NCBI GenBank assembly: GCA_032622095.1
Contig: CP136065.1
Location: forward strand, 26,423,141 to 26,487,140
Direction: 5' to 3'
DNA length: 64,000 nt
Source of the DNA: Siphonodentalium dalli
Lineage: Eukaryota > Mollusca > Scaphopoda > Gadilida > Siphonodentaliidae
Position numbers and translations under genes: made by a program. Positions 46,035-56,939 of the stretch are shown here, in pieces; position 1 is the stretch's first letter, and each line of letters starts with the position of its first letter. The notes under the pieces are model-generated. The model had not been told where the DNA came from and did no database searches. It worked only from the letters and a program-made list of their open reading frames with translations.

Positions 46035-46784
46035 GCATCATCATGATCGCCATCCCCAAACATTCTCATTACTACCACCACAATTATCGTCATACTCAAT
46101 ATCATCGTCTTCGTCGTCATCATCATTATCGTCGTCACAATCGTCATGAACATAATCTTATGTTGTCGTCGTCATCGCCATCGTATTATCTTCGCGTTCG
46201 TCATCATCTGCTTCATCATCATCATGATCATTAGTTATCATCATAATTATCACGTACCATAGTCTCAACATACTCATTTCATCATCATATTAATAGTTTT
46301 CACTATCACCATCGCGATCGATTCCGTTCTCATCGCCATTGCTATATCGCCGTAATATATATCACCATCGCCATCGTCGTAATCATAATACAATTGCAGC
46401 TGTCAATTTACTTAGTTCCTATCGATAATCTTACAAACTGCTTTAGAACATAGTATATTCACCCATCTCATTGTATCCTGAGCGCCATGCACAGCGTTAA
46501 TTATTTTCCAAGAAACCTAATTTGTTTTGTTCAACTATATAAGAACTAAATAAATATTAATCAATTATATCGCATATCTATTATATATAGTTCATAGATT
46601 GTTTTACAGCGATGAGATTAACTTAGTACATCGGCGTCGTCGCCATCATTATCACCAGTCCATCGCCATCATCAAGGTCATCGCCATAATGGCCATCATC
46701 GCCACCACCATCATCATCATCATCATCATCGCCATAATCATTGTCATCATCACCATAGACCTGATCATCATCATCATCGTCATC

Positions 46785-47090
46785 GCAGGGGCATCGGTGG
46801 CTCAGTTGGTTTCTTGTAAAACTCCAAGCCCTCTCGCCCTCCAGCGCTGGCGTGGGGGGTTCAAATCCACATCTTGCCATCATGGACTTTGTAACTCGAA
46901 ATCGATATCTGGTGGAGTAGCCAGTAACTCGCCGATTGCCGGTGGTTTACCACACATGGTCGACGAGTTTATCAGCCATTGCAATCACTGTTAGATTAGC
47001 CATCAGTGTGCGGATTTCCTCCACCACTAAAACTGGCAATGTCGTGATATGGCCTTTGTTTCTGAAATCGATATTAAACCTCAATCAATC
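46785..47090 (+). mobile_element. tRNA-derived SINE, copy 3
   Basis: GGCTCAGTTGG (box A-like) and GGTTCAAATCC at 46858-46868 (box B). The body parallels copy 2 throughout, ending GATATTAAACCTCAATCAAT with a short CAAT tail. It lies at the equivalent place in the second unit of the 1.07-kb duplication and was probably copied with it. Confidence 0.85.
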
Positions 47091-47400
47091 AATCATCATG
47101 ATCGCCATCCCCAAAAATTCTCATTATTATCGGCATAGTCAATATCATCATCATTATCGTCGTCATCATCGTCGTGAACATAATATGTTGTTGTTGTTGT
47201 TCTTGTTGTCGTCGTCGTCGTCATCGTCATCGCCATCGTATTATCTTCGCTTTCGTCATCATAAACGTCATAATTATCATCATCATCATCATCATAAGTG
47301 ATCATCATAATTATCATCACATACCATAGTCATCAACATACTCATTGTCATCATCATACTAATAGTTGTCACTATCACCATCATGACCGACTCCGTTCTC
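47090..47400. repeat. TCA/TCG microsatellite tract
   Basis: Runs of CATCATCATTATCGTCGTC and TTGTTGTTGTTCTTGTTGTC, followed by GTCGTCGTCGTCATCGTCAT. It gives an Asp/Thr-rich frame on minus and a His/Ser-rich frame on plus that are not genes. Confidence 0.9.
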
Positions 47401-47915
47401 ATCGTCATTGCTATATCGCCGTAATATATATCACCACCGCCATGCATCGTCGTAGTAAAATTGCAGCTGTCAATTTACCTAATCCTATCGATAATCTTAC
47501 AACCCAACTGTTCAAAAATTGCAAACTGGTCTAGATCATTGTATATTCACCCATATCTTTGCTTCGTGAGCGCCATGCATTCTTTTTCCACACACCTAAT
47601 TGTTTTGTTCATAAGCACTTAATAAGGATTAATAAATTAATTCGCATATCAATTTTATATAGTTCATATATTGTTTTACAGCGATGAGATTAACTTAGTA
47701 CAAATTTCTTGAAAACCAGCTAGTTTGACGTTTGGCGCCATTTTCAATCACTATGTTTTCAATTGATAAAAATACCATATTTAAACAATCAGGGGTATCT
47801 TTACTTTTTAGTTAACCAGCCCTTAAAATTGACATTTTTCTTCAAAGGCATTGATTTATAATTGAAGAACATTCTTATGTCTCATCCGAATGGTGCTTGT
47901 GGTGCTCGTCGAAAG

Positions 47916-48085
47916 CGACATTAGCTGTGCGCCGAAAGCGACAAAATGTCATATAGTTTGTCATTTGTGTCGCTTTCGGCATGCGCCAAAACATGCGAAA
48001 TATCGCAGTTTTTGGTGTGCGTCGAAAGTGACACAGGCGACAAAACATGCGATATTATGTCACTTTCGGTGCACAGCTAATGTCG
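47916..48085. repeat. Inverted repeat around a CGAAAGCGACA motif
   Basis: CGACATTAGCTGTGCGCCGA at 47916 pairs with TCGGTGCACAGCTAATGTCG ending at 48085. Between them further copies of GTCGCTTTCGG / CCGAAAGCGACA occur in both orientations. It forms a branched stem-loop of ~170 nt and overlaps the end of a minus-strand coding-like frame. Confidence 0.8.
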
Positions 48086-48252
48086 CATGTTTTGTAGCTA
48101 TCGGCGCGCTGGCACGTATCAGAAGCCCCATTAGAAAGTGGCCCGAATAGTATTCCAATGACCATAAATTCTGTAATTGCTTCTTCGGCTTTTCGACGGG
48201 ATCGTCTTTTATCGTAGCTATAAATTTCAAGGGCTGGGTTAACTATACACAA
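48055..48252 (-). CDS. Coding-like fragment, basic and Glu-rich
   Basis: Starts MCIVNPALEIYSYDKRRSRR and continues KAEEAITEFMVIGILFG in non-repetitive codons. The last ~20 codons lie in the inverted repeat at 47916-48085. No family recognised. Splice signals are not evident. Possibly an exon or a relic. Confidence 0.2.
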   Translation of the reverse strand: MCIVNPALEIYSYDKRRSRRKAEEAITEFMVIGILFGPLSNGASDTCQRADSYKTCDISCAPKVT

Positions 48253-48259
48253 AACAATA

Positions 48260-50625
48260 TTACAATTAATAATTTGTTTACGGTTTATTCAACAATTTGG
48301 TCACTGACCGACATTCGCGATTGCATCATCAATTAAAAAAACTAATAAAATTCATATAGACATCGCATGAAAAATGCGGTCTAACCAAGAACGCGCGGTG
48401 GTACCATGATCGGCCGCGGTGCAGTGGTGGTAAAAACTCGTTAAGGATGGTCGATTAATTACAGCTGTATATATGGGTCGATTCATCATGTGCTGATGAG
48501 AATTGAGAACCTTGTCGTAAGTCATCGACCAATTATTACGGAGTTTGCCATAACTGTCTTGAATGTTTAAATCCAACTTTATGTGACTGCTACTGATAGC
48601 GTTGTGATACATGTACATGTATACGGGTGTGATGTGCACCCTCTATTATGAATCAAGACACGAAGTGCACATGTGAGTGACTGGATAATTTCACACATGT
48701 CACTGTGACTGGACAATTTCATACCAAAACAAGTATGCCAATTCAAATGTTTTAATTTTACATAAATTTGAGTGGTAAGCTTTTTTCCTTTATGTCTTAA
48801 AATGAGAGGCTCGATTCGTATTATTTCGATTGGTCGAAATTATTATTACTCGTAATTGAAAAACTCGCTTGAAATAATTATTTTAATATATAGATGCAGT
48901 TAGTTGGTCTGTGATAATTCAATCATGCATCAAAATTACATCTGTGTTTTCATTTACCTCTTATCGATAAACACACATGCATGTCCAATCGTTCAGCATT
49001 ATGATGTACACATGTATGTGTGTGTGCCTATTGACTACTGTACATGTACATATGTCAATGGCGGTACTGCATATTTTAAGTATTGCAAGATGCAATGATC
49101 AGATACCTAGATTACCAACATGAATAATTGTCACAGTTTTGTGAGCTTTTTAATTATGTGCATAAATCTCAATTTGACCAATGTACAATTGTATGTGTTA
49201 TTTCAAAAATATTATTGTCCATCAATTAGGAATTTTCACGATACGATACGAATCACGGTACATGATCAGCGATATATATCACGATACACTAAATTAGTGT
49301 TCTCAATTGAATACGCACTGAATTGCATGTGTTGCTCTTATGCACAATCCCATCTTCAGAAATTATCTAATTTCCTGTATCGCCGTATACATATGACACG
49401 ATACCATACGTGTGCCAGTTGAAAGTGTGCCGCGATACATTGAATTCACGATGAATTGTTTCAGGACTTAGTTCCGAGCATTGGTCCTTAAAACCACGTG
49501 GCATACATACGTCATTTTATTTATGGAAATGTGGTTCAAATATTTGCGAGAGCACCCAGCGTATTGACATGCAGTCTACTGTAAAGTTTGCAGCAAAACC
49601 TTTAAATCTATGGTGCACAGGGGCATTTCGTTAAAACGAGTAAACTATTAATTAAAAAATATTTAATTTTAAACAAAGCGCGCCAGTTTAAAAACTGCTT
49701 CGCTATACATAGATATGTATGTACAGCGGAGCGGATTTTAAATCACAGGTGGCAACTATGCTGCAGTTATTTTACCGTAAAACTGACAGCTAATATTTTT
49801 ACAGTGAAAAAAAAAACATGGCGGCATAGGATGGTCTTCCGACCCAATTTGGTCAGGTGAAAATATGGTGAAATGGCTTGGGACCATCGGGTTATCAGCC
49901 TTGCCTGACTAATGGTCTGAGTGAACCATAACTCGATCTACAAGAGAAGGAACTCTAAATTTCTTGACTATTGAAGATTTGTATAGTTTTATGTTGAATA
50001 TTCTCAGTAAATAATTCCCGTGTCTTTCAAAAGAAATCAGAATTAATTTTGTTTAATTATTGGTTGAAAGATAATTATAGAAAAGTTTAGCGTGACCACC
50101 CTTATCCCAGAAGCAAGCTGGCTGTGAAAGACCGATCTGTCCATTTTAGCCCGATCTGGCTATTATAGATCGATAGGTGATTCACCAAGACCTGTTCCAG
50201 ATGTCTGATTTTAAAAGTTTATTTTAATTACACTCATCTTAAGAAATATGGCCGATTATTTCAGACATTCAGACAAATCCTGAAATCGAGGTAAAAAACC
50301 TATAAATAAGTACACAACCACGACCGAGTTTCTATGCTAATAAAAGTAATATAATGTGGAGTATTTTATCTTAAATTGTGCAAGGGAGTCCAGTTAACTA
50401 GTTTTGTACTTAATTCGAGGTTTACTACCTCAAATTCAAGATTTATCTGACCTATGACAAGAATATTATAGATACCAATTAAGTACCCCATAGTAGCAGT
50501 ACAGGTTCCTTCAGTCCTCGAAATTGGCAACGACAATAAGTATTGCCGTGGGGAAACGCCGTGGCAACATTTGGAATCTAACATGCCACATCATTAAATT
50601 TGCCGTGGGACAGTTTTCCTAATTT
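48260..50625. other. AT-rich DNA with no supported gene
   Basis: 2.3 kb without a tandem array. Minor items only: repeated ACGATACGATACGA and CACGATACAC words at 49240-49290, and an imperfect palindrome near 49685-49745 (GTTTAAAAACTGCTTCGCT ... AGCGGAGCGGATTTTAAA). The open frames are short and unremarkable. Confidence 0.4.
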
Positions 50626-50631
50626 CGATGG

Positions 50632-50965
50632 ATGGGTTCCTGGACAGGTACTCCGGCGTACCTAGATATGTACTCTGGTACTCTACAGTTCCTGTCCAGG
50701 TACCTGAACAGGTTTACACATAGTACCTGGATACTTGGTACTCTAAAGTACCCGGACAGTTACTCCAGATTACCTGGACAGGTACTCCACATAGTACTTG
50801 GATATTTTGTTCACCAGGGTCACGTAGGTATCTGGATAGGTACCCCAGAGTAGCTGGATATATGATACGCCAGAGTATCCAGACAGGTACTGCGGAGTAC
50901 CAACAGTTTGGTACTCCACACGGGACCAGTAAAGTACCTACGTATGTACTCCAGATAACCTGGAG
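50632..50965 (+). repeat. Degenerate TACCTGGACAGGTACTCC array
   Basis: About ten irregular copies of units such as TACCTGGACAGGTACTCC, GAGTACCTGGATATGTACTC and GGTACTCTAAAGTACC. Many contain self-complementary GGTACTC...GAGTACC words, so the block is both tandem and locally palindromic. Confidence 0.8.
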
Positions 50966-52039
50966 TTCTAATAGTGTTTTATGCGGTATGTGTTAAAGAT
51001 GGAAAAGACATTCGCGGGTCTTGTTTATTGTAACCTACATGTCGTCTCCATACCATGTATGTTTGATGGGAGACTAAACATAACCTTAAATATATATTTA
51101 TTTACGACACTGGGACGTGGCGTGCTTATATTGCATCGCTGCGAACGTGGACCATATGCGCAATCTTTCAACGAAGCACTCGAGGTCGTATTTAATAATT
51201 CACAAAACAGGGCGACAACGGCGAGACACACACATGCAGTTATAGTTAGGTGAATGTGTTCGTGATGTGCATACCAATCTCCATTCGCGCGAACACGACA
51301 CCGTCGTTAGGAGCGTCTCGTTCATTTCAGGGACGTAGCGACGGGGGGGGGGGGGGTCTTGTGATTAATCACACCACCAACTTTGGTCAAAATGTTCAGC
51401 AGTTGAAAATTTCATACCTGACACAACAAGCATCAGTTGGAAATTTCACGCCATAAATAGATTGAAATTGTTCTCATATAGATCAAGCCATGAATCTCTA
51501 CTCTTGCTAACGCCCTTAGAGATCACATTACAACAGTACAAAACCTTGGAATTTTTTTAAGTTTTGACGGGAACCTTATAACGTCGAAAAAATAACGCGG
51601 AGAATATATTTCTTAGTTATTATGTGCTGCTAATAATGTAGTTCACTGTTGGTAAAGGTCCCAACTCGAAAGTTTACGATTTAAATAAATTTGTGAGATA
51701 TGTTGCTTTGCGTTGCATGCTTACAATTATGGAATTTCTCCTGGCTAATTAATTAATTTTTTATTGCGATATAGGCTCACAAATACCACGGAAAAGCATG
51801 CAAAATTTTGAATTGGGACATTCACCCAAATGCAGTGAAGTACATTACTAAGGAACAAATAATAACTAAGACATATATTCCTCGCGTTATTTATTCGACT
51901 TTATAAGGTTCCCTGTCAAAACTTCAAAAAGTTCCAAGGTTATGAACTGGTGGAATATGATATCTACGGGTGTTAGCCAGAGTAGAGATTCATGGCATGA
52001 TCTAGTTCTCATAGAGCTTGATTTCGCATCCAGTATATA

Positions 52040-52573
52040 GTGTACAATCTGTTATTCTGGACCAAAACGCCTAACATTTTCCTACTTTCTGTCAACTTTT
52101 TGGACATAAATGGCCCCAGTTGGAACAATTCCAACTTTAGCGGTGTGTTAGGTCGGAACTTTAGCGGTGTGTTAGGTCGGAACGTTAGCGGTGTGTTAGG
52201 TCGGAACGTTAGCGGTGTGTTATGTTGGAACTTTAGCGGTGTGTTAGGTCGGAACTTTAGCGGTGTGTTAAGATGGAACTTTAGCGGTCTGTTATGTCGG
52301 AAATTTAGCGGTGTGTTAGGCCGGAATTTTAGCGGTGTGTTAGTTCGGAACTTTAGCGGTGTGTTAGGTCGGAACTTTAGCGGTGTGTTAGGTCGGAACT
52401 TTAGCGGTGTGTTATGTTGGAACGTTAGCCGTGTGTTAGGTTGGAACTTTAGCGGTGTGTTAAGTTGGAACTTTAGCTGTCTGTTAGGTCGGAAATTTAG
52501 CGGTGTGTTAGGCCGGAACTTTGGCGGTGTGTTAGGTCGGAAAACTTTAGTGTGTGTTAGGTTGGAACATTAG
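52040..52573 (+). CDS. Octapeptide-repeat open frame (FSGVLGRN)n
   Basis: 177 codons, the latter three quarters being imperfect copies of FSGVLGRN, because the underlying 24-bp minisatellite keeps frame. The N-terminal part (MYNLLFWTKTPNIFLLSVNF) comes from non-repeat DNA and is hydrophobic. The opposite strand is equally open as (KFRPNTPL)n at 52748-53182. Substitutions within units are not obviously silent, so I regard translation as unlikely. Confidence 0.12.
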   Translation: MYNLLFWTKTPNIFLLSVNFLDINGPSWNNSNFSGVLGRNFSGVLGRNVSGVLGRNVSGVLCWNFSGVLGRNFSGVLRWNFSGLLCRKFSGVLGRNFSGVLVRNFSGVLGRNFSGVLGRNFSGVLCWNVSRVLGWNFSGVLSWNFSCLLGRKFSGVLGRNFGGVLGRKTLVCVRLEH

Positions 52574-53056
52574 CGGTGTATTAGGTCGGAACTTTAGCCG
52601 TGTGTTAGGACGGAACTTTAGTGGTGTGTTAGGACTGAACTTTAGCGGTGTGTTAGGTCGAACCTTTAGCGGTGTGTTAGGTCGGAATTTAACGGTGTGT
52701 TAGGTCGGAACTTTAGCTGTGTGTTAACTCTGAACTTTAGCGGTGTGTTAGGTCGGAACTTTAGCGGTGTGCATGTTAGGTCGGAACTTTAGCGGGGTGT
52801 TAGGGCGGAACGTTAGTGGCGTGATAGGTCGGAACTTTAGCGGTGTGTTAGGTCGGAACTTTAGCGGTATGTTAGGTCGGAACTTTAGCGGTGTGTTATG
52901 TTGGAACTTTAGCGGTGTGTTAGGTCGGAACTTTAGCGGTGTGTTTGGTCGGAACTTTAGCGGTTTGTTAGGTCGGAACTTTAACGGTGTGTTAGGTCGG
53001 AACTTTAGCGGTGTGTTAGGTCGGAACTTTAGCGGTGTGTTAGGTCGGAACTTTCC
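52135..53056 (+). repeat. 24-bp minisatellite, about 38 units
   Basis: The unit TTAGCGGTGTGTTAGGTCGGAACT is shown here in two parts: TTAGCGGTGTG and TTAGGTCGGAACT. Variants (TATGTTGGAAC, GGCCGGAAT) recur in clusters, e.g. around 52220 and 52410, hinting at higher-order copying of several units together. Both strands remain open in one frame because 24 is divisible by three. Confidence 0.95.
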
Positions 53057-53250
53057 AACAGTTGGAATTCTGACGCCATCAGTTGGAAAGGTTTCTGGAA
53101 AAATAATTCTATTAATTTCAAGGGTGGTGCAGTTGGAAATTCCTATATGTTTACCCCCCCCCCCCCTCCACACGGATTCCATTTAGCTTACGTACCACGT
53201 GATGCGTGATATGCATAGTACATCAATCACCGTTCACGCGAACACGCCAC

Positions 53251-53900
53251 CGGTCTCGTTTCATGCGATTTAGACGTTTGCGATGCGAGTTACGAGATAA
53301 ATTATCAACCAAATCCCTCGTGTGTTATCCGGTAACTCCGCCGTGGGGCATGCATATTCATCGGGAAGTAGCAACCTAATGCGATTCCCAGTGCGTGATC
53401 GGATTTAGTGTTGATCGCGTCGTTCATGGACAAAAATAGTCCCATTCGTGACCATATTGAAATAAAATACGAACGGCATAGTGCATGCATGAATTCCTCG
53501 GCGCAATAATGAGCAACTCGTCATAAAGTGTTACAAAGAGGGTCAGATTTTTTAGTTTTTGGACCGGGAACCATTTAACAATACACAGAGAGAAAAAGCA
53601 CCCCAGCAATACCAGATGACAACTTATAATGTTCATTCACTAATCATTCGTAAATATTATAGCTGCATGAAAGTCTTATTATGTGTACTTTTACTTTACG
53701 CTAAATACAAACTTAAGACCGTTTTTGCCGAATTTCGCGAATTAGATTCACGGACGCAGTATGAGCTTTTATTGCTTCAAATGCGCTTGCTTTGGTGGAC
53801 AAATAAGTTCCATTTCTTATCGAAATTGCTATGTATCGATCAGAATGGCACATTTAGATGTACCTCAATTCAGATCAAGCTTGAAAATCGGTCCCCATTG
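53251..53900. other. AT-rich DNA, nothing recognised
   Basis: Open frames are present but have no recognisable content. A 177-codon plus frame (53559-54092) runs into the tRNA-like repeats downstream and is probably chance. Confidence 0.4.
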
Positions 53901-53924
53901 TCGCCAATGTCGGCGTTTGAACTC

Positions 53925-54147
53925 GCTGGCCCAGACTGCCATGATCGTATCCACGATCGTATCTACCCGTGCCAACCTCGTCTAGCCCAGACTGCCATGA
54001 TCGTATCCACGAGTGAACCACACCGACTACGGGGGGGGGGCATCCCGATGTTCGCTAATGTCGGGGTTCGAACCCGTGCCAACCTCGTCTAGCCCAGACT
54101 GCCATGATCGTATCCACGAGTGAACCACACCGACTACGAGGGCATCC
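53925..54147 (-). mobile_element. tRNA-like SINE heads, partly duplicated
   Basis: AGCCCAGACTGCCATGATCG and TATCCACGAGTGAACCACAC occur twice (about 53985 and 54090), with a partial third copy at about 53930. On the minus strand each reads as a tRNA-like head: GTGTGGTTCACTCGTGG, then GGGTTCGAACCCC, a very good box B, about 55 bp on (54061-54073). A G10 run lies between the copies (54031-54040). Most likely a tandemly duplicated pol III SINE head rather than a functional tRNA gene. Confidence 0.6.
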
Positions 54148-54470
54148 TTAAAAGGAACCCCTTTCATCGAGAGTTGGGAAGAGTATCAGTCAGAAAATAG
54201 GTTCGAATATTGACACAGAACGGATCTACCATTATATTGGAGCAGCACAATGCACTTCCTCCGAAATTGCACATGTGACCATACGATTACTTGTACTGGC
54301 GTATAGCAGAAATTATGTAAATATGTTCAGTCGTAATCTTGTTACATTTGTGTGATTAATTTGATTGTATTTGGGAGATGGGCTTCATAATTATACTGAC
54401 AACAGTTCCTTTGGTATTATTATCCAAATATAAAGCTCAATGGTCTTGTTGATTGTTTGCTACGTTTTAT

Positions 54471-54590
54471 ATGTCACGTCGCTTCAAGCATCATGGAATT
54501 GTCGTAGTACGCGAAATTACGGTTGACCCGAAAGAAATTGGTAAGAAAGCGATTTTTGTGCCAAAAGACGCAGAGAGGTCATCAGTATAA
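54471..54590 (+). pseudogene. Short frame with GIVVVRE...EIGKKAI motif
   Basis: 39 codons, ATG to TAA: begins MSRRFKHHGIVVVREITVDP and continues KEIGKKAIFVPKDAERSSV. The same coding DNA, diverged, is found on the minus strand near 35395-35455. An in-frame TGA lies eight codons upstream of the ATG. Two dispersed copies with conserved residues argue for a former protein of a mobile or multigene family. It is not a family I can name. Confidence 0.35.
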
Positions 54591-54785
54591 CATATCTAAA
54601 ATTCACTAAAGACCGCTTTGAGGAAACGAATTAAAATTAGAATGCGGGGTGAATAGAGTCACAGAAAATAATACAATCGCGGCAATGAAATGGCTGTCAA
54701 AATGGCAGCGACCGCAAGCCATCACACGACGAAATCAACATACTGGATAATCACTTTTAGGAGTGAAAATACCTAATATACAAGT

Positions 54786-55091
54786 ATGTTATTAAATATC
54801 TGTAAAGGTACACAGCTCATTAAAACAGATCTGAAGGATTTATCGGGCACTGCAACGCAAGTCAACCCCAATTATTTAAGTCTCTTCACAACTGGAATAT
54901 GCTTCCACACAATATACAATATTAGTTTTAGGTATATTGTTGTTCTAAACTTGATTACCAATACCACCTGTGTACTTATGTTAGCTATCGGGAGATCAGC
55001 GTTTAAAGCTGATATTTCAGCGTTGACCATTCAATCAATGTTGATATTTATGGTTTTGATTGCAGCAGATATGTGTAATATCAAGGGGTAA
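54786..55091 (+). CDS. Hydrophobic open frame, unknown
   Basis: 101 codons with two hydrophobic stretches (YIVVLNLITNTTCVLMLAIG and SMLIFMVLIAADM). AT-rich DNA produces such hydrophobic frames easily; no motif or splice context supports it. Confidence 0.12.
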   Translation: MLLNICKGTQLIKTDLKDLSGTATQVNPNYLSLFTTGICFHTIYNISFRYIVVLNLITNTTCVLMLAIGRSAFKADISALTIQSMLIFMVLIAADMCNIKG

Positions 55092-55271
55092 ACGCCGTTG
55101 CATTAAACGTGTTCGCGGATATGTGCATGACCTTGTTGAATAAAACCATATATAATTTCCAGGTATAAACAGTCTCTTCCACAGAGTATGTAGGCAATTT
55201 TTGTCTTTATTGAAGATAGTCTATATGGTACTCGTTTGTGTTTTGATAAATTGCGTCCACAGTATTCCACC

Positions 55272-55330
<59 letters not shown>
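55272..55330. repeat. (AAT)n microsatellite
   Basis: About 19 trinucleotide units, forming the tail of the minus-strand SINE. It gives poly-Ile frames on both strands that should be ignored. Confidence 0.95.
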
Positions 55331-55738
55331 CATACATTTAATTACACGCATTAGACATGGAATTAGTTTCAATGCGTTGGACAATTATTACCCCGATGAG
55401 CCTGAACATTCAGTAATCCATCTACTGCTCCCCGGGGACAGGGGAGGTACAGTCACAATGTGACTAGCATACTGACAAGATCTTTCACTGCTCATAATCG
55501 GGTACCCGTGTTAACGCTTGGGTGGAGCGAAACAGTCACAGTACGAATGACCTTGCTCAGGGGTCACAACTTGGCGCGAAATTCGAACAGCGTGCGATCT
55601 CACAATTGCCCGCTAATCGATTTTTGGACAAGCCACTGTTGTGTTGAACTCACTTTGGCCAGCTGGAGCGCGAACGCATGCCGATGCGTTGACAGCAACA
55701 CAAGTCCGACGCGCTAACCACCGGACCACGGAGCACAT
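55272..55738 (-). mobile_element. tRNA-derived SINE with (ATT)n tail
   Basis: Read on the minus strand it opens GCTCCGTGGTCCGGTGGTTA GCGCGTCGGACTTG, a tRNA-like 5' half with box A, then a weak box B (GCGTTCGCGCTCC). A central part follows with CCTGAGCAAGGTCATT, TCGCTCCACCCA and ACGGGTACCCG, which recalls conserved central domains of other invertebrate SINEs. It ends in a run of ATT (55272-55330 as AAT/ATA on plus). About 465 bp, apparently nearly full-length. Confidence 0.7.
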
Positions 55739-55739
55739 T

Positions 55740-56715
55740 ATTGTGTTAAAAGCGAAATATTCGTGTTACATCACTCGATCGGAGGCAACTATGACCACTA
55801 TTGTGAGACACGGACAATAGGATCTAAATTTCACCCAATATTATATGATTATCTCTCATGTTGTTCTATATCAGTGAATTTTGAAAGGTTTAATGTTGTA
55901 TATATCAAAATAAATGATGATCGGTCATATTCGTGAAACAGCTCTGATTACATATATTTCTGCTTCTAAAAAGGTCACATAATCAGTACGTCCCTATTGA
56001 ATTCCAATTAACTCTTTAATTACACATATACCACACGATTCAAGATATGCAGTACACATAGCACTGCGTTATTTTTCCGTATTTAACTGTTGTATGAGAT
56101 TTCTTGCGCTTGCTCTCTCGTGAGATACATTAGAAAGAATTCATACATCTCTGATCAAAATTGTCTCTTATACGCTGCATCCAACCATTCTTCTTCGCAT
56201 AATTCGAGGGTCTGTTCAATTTTATAGGACTATCTATTCAATTTTGCACAATATGAAAATATTGTTCAATTTGTCCATGCTGGCGGTCATTTTGGGACAG
56301 ACATTCTACAGATATGGTTTTCGACTAAGCATTTTTTGTGTATAATTCAATTTATTAAGAATTTGGCGTTCATTGGTCCACCTACCGCAGAAATTCAGCA
56401 TTTCTAGATACCAATTGCCATTTTGAATTGGGAATTTTCCCAAAATCGGATTTTAGCGGATTTTATATATGCTGTTCTGCAAAAATTAGTCCGCACAATT
56501 TGAGACCGAAAACAGCTTCTTAACCATTTCTTTGGGGTCTAACCACCTAACGACCATACTATCTATTACTATTGTCATATAACAAATATGTCAGTTTTAT
56601 TAAATGCACTGATAGAAAGTTTCTGTAAATTAACGGAGAAAAGTGCTGAAAACAATATACCAGCACTTTCTCAAATATCAGGCTCATAACGCAGCTTATC
56701 GACCGCTCAGTACGT
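55740..56715. other. AT-rich DNA, nothing recognised
   Basis: No array, inverted repeat or coding stretch that I can support. Confidence 0.4.
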
Positions 56716-56719
56716 CGAC

Positions 56720-56935
56720 GTTACGCAGGCAGTAAGCAATTCAGTACTATACTGTTATATATGTTACGCAGGCAGTATGCAATTCAGTACTATACTGTTA
56801 TATATGTTACGCAGGCAGTATACAATTCAGTACTATACTGTTATATATGTTACGCAGGCAGTATGCAATTCAGTACTATACTGTTATATATGTTACGCAG
56901 GCAGTATGCAATTCAGTACTATACTGTTATATATG
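56720..56935 (+). repeat. 43-bp minisatellite, five copies
   Basis: GTTACGCAGGCAGTATGCAA starts at 56720, 56763, 56806, 56849 and 56892, exactly 43 bp apart, with one or two changes per unit (GTAAGC and GTATAC variants). Very homogeneous, hence recent. Frame rotates by one base per unit, which explains three overlapping open frames. Confidence 0.95.
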
Positions 56936-56939
56936 CGCA

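Larger units (their letters stand above)
45560..47703 (+). repeat. 1.07-kb tandem duplication, two copies
   Basis: GATGAGATTAACTTAGTACA recurs at about 46611 and 47684. Both units have the order TCA-rich tract, SINE, TCA/TCG-rich tract, AATTGCAGCTGTCAATTTAC, TATTCACCCAT, and a GTTTTACAGCGATGAGATT end. Copies differ by many substitutions and indels, so the duplication is old. It explains why two SINEs in the same orientation sit 1.05 kb apart. Confidence 0.85.
51262..53250. mobile_element. Inverted-repeat element with G14/C13 ends and minisatellite
   Basis: A ~40-bp related segment containing CGCGAACACG(A/C)CACC lies on each side (51262-51305 and 53199-53255). Inside come a G14 run (51343-51356), inverted arms of ~180 bp (51473-51655 and 51846-52024; CCATGAATCTCTACTC, TAACGCGRRGAATATAT), a 24-bp minisatellite and a C13 run (53154-53166). 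So one strand starts with G's and ends with C's. Probably a composite or foldback-type element; its limits are uncertain. Confidence 0.5.

Noticed and set aside
46599-47320. His-rich and Asp-rich frames
   Set aside because: Translations of TCA/TCG microsatellites and of a SINE.
54055-54147. Functional tRNA gene on the minus strand
   Set aside because: Box B is excellent, but the rest does not give a convincing cloverleaf and the head is duplicated, as expected for SINE-derived sequence.
55660-55738. Functional tRNA gene on the minus strand
   Set aside because: The tRNA-like 5' half leads into a longer body and an (ATT)n tail, so it is a SINE head.
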